DNA from: CAZVAN01 sp964625245
Lineage (GTDB): Bacteria; Patescibacteriota; Saccharimonadia; Saccharimonadales; UBA10212
Direction of reading: 5' to 3'
Assembly: GCA_964625245.1 (NCBI GenBank)
Contig: CAZVAN010000002.1
Location: forward strand, 1-56,856
Length of the DNA stretch: 56,856 nucleotides
The translations under genes were made by a program, and so were the position numbers. Below, piece by piece: positions 25,715-32,356 of the stretch. Position 1 is the first letter of the stretch. Every line of letters begins with the position of its first letter. The notes under the pieces were generated by a model. The model was not told where the DNA came from and did no database searches. It was given only the letters and a program-made list of their open reading frames with translations.

Positions 25715-26573
25715 GTTCGCTCCGGATTTTACCGCCAAGTGTCCGCAACTCTTTGAGAGCTTTAACAGCCTGTTCGTGATTGGGTGTAACGCCGTGCCAA
25801 TGAAAATCGTACTCCATGAAATCCACACCCTTGCCCGGAACGTTATGGGCAATTATCATTACCGGCTGCTCCACAATGGCTTTGGCCATCTGTACAGCGT
25901 CTATTACGGCTTCCATATCATTGCCGTTAATCTCCAGCACATGCCAACCAAAGGCTTCCCATTTAGTTCTGAGGTCGCCCAGTGGCATGACCGTTTCCGT
26001 TGGCCCGTCTATCTGGATGTTGTTACGGTCAGTTATAGCGATGATGTTACTAAGGCGATATTTGCTGGCCAGCATAGCGGCTTCCCAGATGTTGCCCTCG
26101 TCCTGCTCGCCGTCACCAAGAATTACATAAACCCAGCGGTGCTGAGTCTTATCCATACGCATAGCTAACGCTATGCCAGCAGCTTGGCTAAGCCCGGAGC
26201 CAAGGGGACCGCTGGTATTTTCCAGGCCTGGTAGCCGTTCGCGCTCAGGGTGACCTTGCAAGCGGCTGCCAAATTGCCGAAGAGTCATAAGCTCTTTAAT
26301 GGGAAAGAAGCCGGCGTGGGCCATCGTAGCGTACTGAACCGGTACACAGTGGCCATTGCTTAGAAGTAATATGTCCCTCTCGTCCCAATCCGGGTTTTGG
26401 GGATCGTATTTCATAAGATGAAAGTATAGAGCCGTAAAAATATCTGCCAGGCCCAGAGGCCCGGCGGAGTGGCCACTGCCAGCGTGCTCCAACATCTTAA
26501 TAATGTCCTCGCGGATTTGATTGGCTTTTTTCTGCAACGCCTCCAGAGAATAAGTTTTTTGTTTATCAGCCAT
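25707..26573 (-). CDS. Transketolase N-terminal half (TPP-binding PP domain)
   Basis: 288 residues with the thiamine diphosphate site: GSGHSAGPLGLADI, the GDGEQDEGNIWEAA...NN motif, and a conserved late HWHG His region. Ends with TGA. The split into N and C subunits is a real gene arrangement, also seen in archaea and other bacteria, and not a frameshift, because each half has its own start and another gene lies between. A TATAAT box ends nine bases before the ATG. Confidence 0.92.
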   Translation of the reverse strand: MADKQKTYSLEALQKKANQIREDIIKMLEHAGSGHSAGPLGLADIFTALYFHLMKYDPQNPDWDERDILLLSNGHCVPVQYATMAHAGFFPIKELMTLRQFGSRLQGHPERERLPGLENTSGPLGSGLSQAAGIALAMRMDKTQHRWVYVILGDGEQDEGNIWEAAMLASKYRLSNIIAITDRNNIQIDGPTETVMPLGDLRTKWEAFGWHVLEINGNDMEAVIDAVQMAKAIVEQPVMIIAHNVPGKGVDFMEYDFHWHGVTPNHEQAVKALKELRTLGGKIRSEHE

Positions 26574-26606
26574 ACTGCTTAAGATTATAGCTCAAAAGAA
26601 TGTTTT

Positions 26607-26740
26607 TTGGGTCCCCGCGGCTTGAGGATAAGCCGTGGGGTTAAGCGTAAGGACATGCGCAAGCTGGAAGTAGTTTACGTTTAGAAAACTACGGAAGCTG
26701 AAGTTATGGCCTAAGCTGGTTGTCCTTCAAAAGCGTCAGC
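26607..26740 (+). ncRNA. Structured element, divergent copy 3
   Basis: The gap between rpe and the transketolase-N gene holds a strong hairpin (CCCCGCGGCTT with AGCCGTGGGG). A domain with nested AGCT and GTAGTTT/AAACTAC pairs follows. The closing strand GGTTGTCCTTCAAAAGC is shared with copies 1 and 2 and pairs here with an upstream AAGGACA. As in copy 2 the shared end lies against the 3' end of a minus-strand gene. Strand of function is unknown. Confidence 0.45.
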
Positions 26741-26742
26741 GG

Positions 26743-27387
26743 TTATGTCGTGCCGGTTTCGTCGGCGATACGGACCAAGTCATTGTAGGCTTTTCCTGGA
26801 TTTTCGGCAGTTTGCAGATAGCCGCCAACGTTAAGAACATCTACGCCGCCTTCAACCAAGCCGGCAACATTTTGCAGGTTTACGCCGCCATCCCAACCAA
26901 TTTCTAGTTCCGGTTTTTGATTTTTTAAAAACTTAACTTTGGCTAGCAATCCAAAATCGGCGTGGCCGCCAAAATTGCCTAAATCGCCAGAAAATATTAG
27001 AACGTGATCAATTTTTGGCAAGGCTTTTAAGATAATCTCAGGCGCTGTCTGCGGCAGCAGAGCTACTCCAATTTTTACTTTCCGGTCGCGGCAATAGTCC
27101 GCCAACTTGTCAAAGTCACCACCGGCTTCGGCATGAACAATAATCATATTGGGATTATGGGCCATAACCATCTCCACAACTGCTATAGGTTCTTGGTACA
27201 TTAAATGGATGTCGGCTTTGATGCCCACCGGCCACCAAACTTCCCTAGGGTTAATGGTAGCTGTCTTAGCAAATATGCCGTCCGTCAGATCTATCTGTAT
27301 CCTATGGCCTAAATGAGCCACTCGTTCAATTTGCTCGTCATAAGTCCCGCGCTCAGCAGCCAGTATCGTTGGGCAGATTAGGGGCAT
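26743..27387 (-). CDS. rpe: Ribulose-phosphate 3-epimerase
   Basis: Interconverts ribulose-5-P and xylulose-5-P. TIM barrel of 214 residues with CPTILAAE at the start, the IQIDLTDGIF metal/catalytic strand, ADIHLMYQEP and the C-terminal IGWDGGVNLQN motif followed by GVDVLNVGGYL. The central metal motif reads IDLTDG rather than the usual HxDxMDG, so the first His is replaced and activity should be checked. It abuts rpiB with a 1-base overlap. Confidence 0.85.
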   Translation of the reverse strand: MPLICPTILAAERGTYDEQIERVAHLGHRIQIDLTDGIFAKTATINPREVWWPVGIKADIHLMYQEPIAVVEMVMAHNPNMIIVHAEAGGDFDKLADYCRDRKVKIGVALLPQTAPEIILKALPKIDHVLIFSGDLGNFGGHADFGLLAKVKFLKNQKPELEIGWDGGVNLQNVAGLVEGGVDVLNVGGYLQTAENPGKAYNDLVRIADETGTT

Positions 27388-27881
27388 TAACTTTCCTTGT
27401 CCAGTTTAGCGATACGCCTGGCGTGGCGCTCCTCGCCGCCAAATTCAGTTTCCAGCCAAAGTCTTACGACTGACTTCATATCCTCGAGATTCACAAAGCG
27501 AGCGGCCAGACTAAGCATGTTAGCGTCGTTATGCAATCTTGAAAGGCGGACAATTTCGTACGGATCATGGCTAACACGACCATTAATATCAACCACACCT
27601 TTAGCTACTGCCGGTCCATAGAAGACAGCGCAGCGTATACCCTTAAAACGATTGGCGGCCATGGCCTCGCCCTGCCCACTCGCCCCCATAATTACTCCCA
27701 TTTGACACTCACCACTCGCTACGGCCTTAGCGGCCGGAAAAATAAAATCCGGATAATCGTCATCGGGCTTCAAGAAACCGGGTCCAAAATTATTACATGT
27801 ATGACCTAAGCTTTCCAGAAAAACTTGGAGTTCTTTTAGCTGCTCTAGGCCGGCGTGATCGGTGGAGATTGCGATGTTCAT
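27387..27881 (-). CDS. rpiB: Ribose-5-phosphate isomerase B
   Basis: 164 residues of the RpiB/LacAB fold: ISTDHAGLEQL, the DYPDF motif and MGASGQGEAMAANRFKGIRC. The catalytic Cys of the E. coli type (CGTG) is replaced, giving GASGQGE, like the mycobacterial GSGNGE type, which uses a Glu base instead. The C-terminus contains a His/Arg-rich phosphate site (SRLHNDAN). It lies 12 bases after gap and overlaps rpe by one base. Confidence 0.93.
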   Translation of the reverse strand: MNIAISTDHAGLEQLKELQVFLESLGHTCNNFGPGFLKPDDDYPDFIFPAAKAVASGECQMGVIMGASGQGEAMAANRFKGIRCAVFYGPAVAKGVVDINGRVSHDPYEIVRLSRLHNDANMLSLAARFVNLEDMKSVVRLWLETEFGGEERHARRIAKLDKES

Positions 27882-27893
27882 TAGCGGCCTGCC

Positions 27894-29213
27894 TTATGAG
27901 TTATGCGTGTTCTCTGAGCCGAAGTCCGGTGAACCACTGGTAGGATTGTCGTCACTGCTGCGCTCGGCCGCCGTTTCCGGCTCGGCAGGTAAGGTAGTTG
28001 GCTCGTCTGGAGCTTCTAGCAGGGGCTCTTCAGGCTCTTTCATTAAATTGGGAAGTTCCGGCGAGGCCTCAGATTCCCCGTCGGGCTCTTCGATAGATGT
28101 ACTAGGAGCTTCTTCGGCGGTGTCTGAGTTGGTTGTGGGCGTTTCGTCGGCGACCACTTCATCGGTGCTAGTTTCGGAATCGGACTCCGAATTTGAATTT
28201 TCGTTTAGCAACTTGCCAGCGTCAGCCGTCAGCTCTACCAGACGGTTGGAGTAACCCCACTCATTGTCATACCAAGCCACCACTTTCAGCAGATTCCCAC
28301 CAATCACAGCTGTGAGTTTCAGATCGACTATAGCTGAGTGGCTGTTGCCTATGAAATCAGTACTAACTAATTCTTCTTCAGTTACAGCCACAATCCCTTG
28401 GTAGAAAGGTTCCTCCGCGGCTTTCTTGAAGACATCATTGACCTCCTCAACGGTCACATCTCGCTTAGTAACCACTACAAAATCGCTTAAAGAAACTACG
28501 GGGGTAGGAACACGTATGCTCATGCCGCCAAAAATACCCTCTAGGGCTGGCAGGGCCTTAGCAGCAGCAATACTGGCTCCGGTTGTAGTTGGCACAATGT
28601 TCTGAGCAGCAGCCCGGGCTTCGCGCAAATCTTTAGCCGGTGCGTCCTGCAAACGCTGGCTGGCTGTATAGCTATGAACGGTGGTCATCATGGCTTTCTC
28701 GATTCCAAAAGCATTCTCCAGAATATTCATGATTGGGGTAATGCAGTTGGTGGTGCAGCTAGCATTGGACAAGACTTGATGGTCGGCCGTTAACTTGTCT
28801 TCATTTACGCCAAGTACAAAGGTGTCGTGATAGTCATCGTCCTTTTCGGGTGCAGACAATATGACTTTTTTCGCGCCGGCATTAATATGTTTCAGCAAAT
28901 CTTCGTGCTTAGTAAATAAACCGGTTGATTCAATTACCACGTCAACGTCTAGATCTTTCCAAGGCAACTCGGTCGGGTCTTTTATAGCTAAGACCTTTAC
29001 TTTCTGACCGTCAACAATAATATTTTCGTCATCAAAGTCTACTTTGTTCTGGTAGGTCCCGTAGTTACTGTCGTGCTTCAGTAGATGTGCCAGAGTTTTG
29101 GTGTCGGTTAGATCATTTACGGCCACTACTTCTATGTCCGAACGAGCAAAAGCGATTTTAAAAGCGTTGCGGCCAATGCGCCCGAAACCGTTGATGGCTA
29201 TTTTGGTCTTCAT
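27894..29213 (-). CDS. gap: Glyceraldehyde-3-phosphate dehydrogenase with long acidic disordered tail
   Basis: Residues 1-335 form a complete GAPDH: NAD-binding INGFGRIGRNAF, catalytic SNASCTTN with Cys and its partner His (VHSYT), and the C-terminal WYDNEWGYSNRLVEL. A further ~105 residues follow that are almost only Ser, Glu, Asp, Pro and Thr with no hydrophobic core, so the tail must be disordered and strongly acidic. The frame and codon use are continuous, with no sign of a frameshift or a second start. First gene of the carbon operon, with its own promoter. Confidence 0.95.
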   Translation of the reverse strand: MKTKIAINGFGRIGRNAFKIAFARSDIEVVAVNDLTDTKTLAHLLKHDSNYGTYQNKVDFDDENIIVDGQKVKVLAIKDPTELPWKDLDVDVVIESTGLFTKHEDLLKHINAGAKKVILSAPEKDDDYHDTFVLGVNEDKLTADHQVLSNASCTTNCITPIMNILENAFGIEKAMMTTVHSYTASQRLQDAPAKDLREARAAAQNIVPTTTGASIAAAKALPALEGIFGGMSIRVPTPVVSLSDFVVVTKRDVTVEEVNDVFKKAAEEPFYQGIVAVTEEELVSTDFIGNSHSAIVDLKLTAVIGGNLLKVVAWYDNEWGYSNRLVELTADAGKLLNENSNSESDSETSTDEVVADETPTTNSDTAEEAPSTSIEEPDGESEASPELPNLMKEPEEPLLEAPDEPTTLPAEPETAAERSSDDNPTSGSPDFGSENTHNS

Positions 29214-29261
29214 AATGTACTGCCCACTCCCTCTTTAACCGTTATCGTTTCCTTGAGTCTA

Positions 29262-29290
29262 ATTGTATATGCTAACGCTTTCCAGCTCAA
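29262..29290 (-). promoter_or_regulatory. gap operon promoter
   Basis: Minus-strand -35 TTGAGC (29290-29285), 17-base spacer, -10 TACAAT (29267-29262). Transcription would begin about 40 bases before the gap ATG, giving a leadered mRNA. Confidence 0.7.
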
Positions 29291-29299
29291 GCAAAGCAA

Positions 29300-29713
29300 T
29301 TATATTAGGTTGTGCTTTATCACGTACTCAAAAAGTTCTCTGTGGATTGGATATTCTATTCGCTCTAATGCTTCTTGTGGCGGCAGCCATTCGTGCATAT
29401 CGTGCTCATAGCTCAACTTAACTTGCTCCTTGTACGCAGATCCAGCGAAGAATAGGAATATCACATTGCCCTCCGGCCGCATCTCGGTCTTTGTATATAC
29501 CAGTTCCAGCTCAGCCGCGGGAACTTCCAAACCAGTTTCTTCTTTTATCTCGCGGGAGACCGTTTCGGAAAAATCTTCCGCCTCCTCAACCAATCCTCCA
29601 GGTAGATCCCACTGAAGAGGTCTCCTGGGGTCGGTGTCACTTCTCCTAATAAGAAGGACTTGCTCTTTACTGCTCAAGATCGCTTTGGCGATAATTCTAT
29701 GGTTTCTGGCCAT
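29300..29713 (-). CDS. Nudix hydrolase
   Basis: About 137 residues with an intact Nudix box: G-LVEEA-E-DFSETVS-REIKEETGL. LPGGLVEEAEDF is preceded by a PLQWDLPGG strand. Such enzymes hydrolyse nucleoside diphosphate derivatives; the substrate is not evident. I start at MARNHRIIAKAIL because the longer reading lies inside the pyrophosphatase gene in another frame. The remaining 17-base overlap with ppa suggests coupling. Confidence 0.88.
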   Translation of the reverse strand: MARNHRIIAKAILSSKEQVLLIRRSDTDPRRPLQWDLPGGLVEEAEDFSETVSREIKEETGLEVPAAELELVYTKTEMRPEGNVIFLFFAGSAYKEQVKLSYEHDMHEWLPPQEALERIEYPIHRELFEYVIKHNLI

Positions 29714-30233
29714 TGGCGCGCTCAATGGATTCGGCAATGACTTTTTTGGCTTCTTCCACGTCTCCCCAGCCCAGAACTCTAGTACTGCCTGGTTTGTAAA
29801 GGTCTTTATAGTGGTTAAAGTGGTGCTCAATTTGCTGCTTCCATCGTTCGCCCAAGTCATCAAGCGATTTGACGCTATCCCCGGTATGGCGATCGTCAGC
29901 CGGCACTACTACCACTTTATGGTCCGCTTCGCCCTGATCTTCAAAATTTAGAATGCCTACAACTCTGGCTTTTAGCCAGACCCCAGTTGGTATTGGCTCT
30001 TCAGTTACTACCAGCGTATCTAGTTCGTCGCCGTCTTCGTCTAACGTTTGGGGGATGAAGCCATAGTTGCAGGGTTTCGCAAAAATAGCCGGCTCAACTC
30101 GGTCTACCGTGAAGGCTGCCCGCTCTCGGTCCCACTCGATTTTCATAGTTGAGCCCTTTGATACTTCTACGACAGTATTAACAAGCCCATTGTTATAATC
30201 ACCCGGCTCTAAAACTTTATTAAAATCAGCCAT
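29697..30233 (-). CDS. ppa: Inorganic pyrophosphatase (family I)
   Basis: Soluble Mg-dependent pyrophosphatase, 178 residues. The active site includes KIEWDRE, YGFIPQTLDEDGDELDTLVV (Asp cluster), and VVVVPADDR with a late HHFNHYKDL. It removes PPi from biosynthesis. It shares a transcription unit with the Nudix gene, which also produces small phosphates. Confidence 0.95.
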   Translation of the reverse strand: MADFNKVLEPGDYNNGLVNTVVEVSKGSTMKIEWDRERAAFTVDRVEPAIFAKPCNYGFIPQTLDEDGDELDTLVVTEEPIPTGVWLKARVVGILNFEDQGEADHKVVVVPADDRHTGDSVKSLDDLGERWKQQIEHHFNHYKDLYKPGSTRVLGWGDVEEAKKVIAESIERANGQKP

Positions 30234-30279
30234 TACTTCTCCTTAGTCTTTAGACTTATTCTACAAAAGTTCCGCCGCT

Positions 30280-31260
30280 TTAACCATAGAGGGCTGGGTC
30301 CATATGCGGACCGTGACCTTCCAGATACTCCCTGATCATTAGGGCAGCGGTGGCACCCTCTCCAACGGCGCTGGCAATTTGCAGCGTAGCACCGGAGCGA
30401 ACATCGCCAGCCACAAAGACACCGGGCATAGCAGTCATTAATTTAGTGTCGGACTTTATAAACCTGCGCTCATCGAGCTCCACCGGGCTACCATCCAAAA
30501 ACTTCGTGTTGGGGTCTAGGCCCACAAACACGAAGACGCCGTCTGTTTCAAAATCTACTTTTTTACCACTTATCTTATCCGTTCCAATAACTTTTGTTAC
30601 TTTGTTGTCTGCCCCCACAATTTCATCGGTAGTGGTATTAAAATGTACGGTTATTTTGTCTTTATGATTTTCCAGCTCATGCTCCAGTACATCACTCGCG
30701 CGGAGTTTATCACTGCGAACCAGAATGTCGATGTGGCTTGCGAAACGCGTTAAGAATATTCCTTCTTGGATGGCTGAATTGCCGCCGCCTACCACCACCA
30801 ACCGCTTATCGCGGTAAAAGGCTCCGTCGCAAGTAGCGCAGTAGTGCACGCCGCGGGCATAGTATTCAAGTTCACCCGGTACTCCAATTTTGCGGTATTC
30901 GCTACCAGTGGCAACCAAGACAGCCTTAGCAAGCAAGTCGCCATCGCTGGTGCTAATTTTTTTCAAATCCTTTTCTTGAGTGATGGAAAATACCTCCCCA
31001 AGTTCAATCTTGGCACCAAACCGCTCGGCTTGAATGCGCATAGCCTCAGATAGCTCCAGGCCGGCAACCCCTTTAGCAAAACCCGGGTAGTTGTCCACCC
31101 AATCGGTAACTGCCGCCAAGCCGCCGATGGCGCCTTTTTCATAAAGAGTAGTGTCGATATCCTCGCGCGAGGTATAAATAGCGGCACTAAGCGCTGCCGG
31201 TCCGGCCCCCACGATAATGAGGTCATGGACCTTCTTCTTGTCTTTAGTTTTCTCTTCCAC
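30280..31260 (-). CDS. trxB: Thioredoxin reductase
   Basis: FAD/NADPH flavoenzyme, 326 residues. FAD motif IVGAGPAALSAAIYTSRE, the redox-active CATC followed by DGAFYRD, NADPH motif VVGGGNSAIQEGIFL, and C-terminal VFVAGDVRSGATLQIASAVGEG. The usual thioredoxin partner is not adjacent; the glutaredoxin-like gene 140 bases upstream is the likely partner here, separated by an inverted-repeat element. Confidence 0.95.
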   Translation of the reverse strand: MEEKTKDKKKVHDLIIVGAGPAALSAAIYTSREDIDTTLYEKGAIGGLAAVTDWVDNYPGFAKGVAGLELSEAMRIQAERFGAKIELGEVFSITQEKDLKKISTSDGDLLAKAVLVATGSEYRKIGVPGELEYYARGVHYCATCDGAFYRDKRLVVVGGGNSAIQEGIFLTRFASHIDILVRSDKLRASDVLEHELENHKDKITVHFNTTTDEIVGADNKVTKVIGTDKISGKKVDFETDGVFVFVGLDPNTKFLDGSPVELDERRFIKSDTKLMTAMPGVFVAGDVRSGATLQIASAVGEGATAALMIREYLEGHGPHMDPALYG

Positions 31261-31284
31261 TCAGTCTCTCTTCCCGAAAATTTA

Positions 31285-31406
31285 TTAGCTATTTAGGTGG
31301 ATGCAGTACAAGGCAAGGCTGAGCACTGCAGTGAACTTTCATTTAACAACACTACGAATGAAGCGCGCAAGCTTTTGCAGCAGCAATGCGCCGCATAGAT
31401 AGCTAA
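31285..31406. repeat. Inverted-repeat-bounded structured spacer between grx and trxB
   Basis: Perfect 8-base terminal inverted repeats TTAGCTAT (31285-31292) and ATAGCTAA (31399-31406) bound about 120 bases that contain further pairs: CACTGCAGTG, TTCATT/AATGAA and GCGC/GCGC around GCAAGCTTTTGC. The right arm includes the glutaredoxin stop codon. It may be a folded intergenic RNA that separates the two cistrons, or a small non-coding insertion. No coding frame is visible. Confidence 0.45.
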
Positions 31407-31651
31407 GCCACGGCTGGGGCGAGTTGGGATAGATTATAGCCCACTACCACCTGCCTCGAATCGTCTTCTTTTGTAACGATAGTAATTGGCACGGTTAGGG
31501 CGCCACTCATGGCCAGCGCCTCTTGCTGACGCTCCGGATGTTCGTCCAGATTGACTACATCGTAGCTGTGGCCTTTCATATCCAGGAAACGCTTCACCAT
31601 AACACAGTAAGAGCAGGTGTTAGTAGTAAAGATGGTAATATTCTTAGCCAT
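31403..31651 (-). CDS. Glutaredoxin/NrdH-like redoxin
   Basis: 82 residues, thioredoxin fold with a CSYC active site in TTNTCSYCVMVKRFL and the cis-Pro TVPITIV loop, as in NrdH/Grx-like proteins that are reduced by thioredoxin reductase. A strong AGGAGGG ribosome site lies six bases before the start. It precedes trxB on the same strand, which supports a reductase-redoxin pair. Confidence 0.9.
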   Translation of the reverse strand: MAKNITIFTTNTCSYCVMVKRFLDMKGHSYDVVNLDEHPERQQEALAMSGALTVPITIVTKEDDSRQVVVGYNLSQLAPAVA

Positions 31652-31688
31652 TTGATTCCCTCCTTTTTTTGGGTTTTTGTTTAATAGC

Positions 31689-31735
31689 GGCTAAACTCTG
31701 ATGTTAGTTTAGCCTAGTGCCTGGAACTACGTCAA
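31689..31735 (-). promoter_or_regulatory. Glutaredoxin promoter with palindromic operator on the -10 box
   Basis: Minus-strand -35 TTGACG (31735-31730), 18-base spacer, -10 TAAACT (31711-31706). A perfect 9-base inverted repeat GGCTAAACT-N8-AGTTTAGCC (31689-31714) covers the -10 box and the start site. That is where a repressor would block transcription. The regulator is unknown; a redox sensor is a guess from the genes controlled. Confidence 0.65.
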
Positions 31736-31819
31736 TACCGCTACATATTGTGCTTTTTACTCCACATATGCACAATTTCTTGACTTGCATAACCCGCAAA
31801 TGCGAGTATTTTGGGCCTT

Positions 31820-32356
31820 TTACTTAACGTTTAAGAGGGTGATATCGAATACCAGATCGGCGTTAGCCGGAATGCCGGCACCGGCGGGAGGGTTAGCGCC
31901 ATAAGCCATTGCGGCTGGAATTAACAGCCGCCTGGTGCCGCCGACTTTCATGCCGGGCACGCCTTCTGTCCAGCCCTTTATGACTTGGCTTAGGCCGAAT
32001 GTTACTGGCTGTCCGCTATTATCAAGCGAACTCTGAAAGACTATGCCAGTCGCGGCTACCGCGCCCGTGTAGTTGACCGTAACTGTTGAACTTGCACTGG
32101 CTTCAGCTCCCGTACCGGGAGTTGTATCGATTTTTTGAAGGCTACTTATGCTAGCAACCGGTGTAAAGTTGGCGAGTGGTTTTCCGGCTAATTTGTTCAC
32201 GTTGTTGTCCTTTGTTGTATTAGTTGATTGTGTGCTTGCTTGATCGGCTTTACTAGGATGGGTATTGACCCAAAAAGACCAAACTCCCAGGCCCACGCCC
32301 GTAAAAATAAATAACCCTGTTATCAGTAGCCAGACGGCCCTTTGCCATTTGCTCAT
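31820..32356 (-). CDS. Membrane-anchored FKBP-type peptidyl-prolyl isomerase
   Basis: 178 residues: N-terminal membrane helix (about 8-30, WLLITGLFIFTGVGLGVW), a Thr/Asn/Lys linker, then an FKBP domain (about 75-178) with VTVNYTGA, VIKGWTEGVPGMKVGGTRRLLIP and DLVFDITLL. The domain should lie outside the cytoplasmic membrane and assist folding of exported proteins. It directly follows pheT (adjacent stop and start), so it is at the end of the pheS-MazG-pheT unit. Confidence 0.92.
   Translation of the reverse strand: MSKWQRAVWLLITGLFIFTGVGLGVWSFWVNTHPSKADQASTQSTNTTKDNNVNKLAGKPLANFTPVASISSLQKIDTTPGTGAEASASSTVTVNYTGAVAATGIVFQSSLDNSGQPVTFGLSQVIKGWTEGVPGMKVGGTRRLLIPAAMAYGANPPAGAGIPANADLVFDITLLNVK

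Noticed and set aside
24529..26573. Broken or frameshifted transketolase
   Set aside because: Each half has its own start, and a third gene with its own ribosome site lies between. Split transketolases are a known arrangement.
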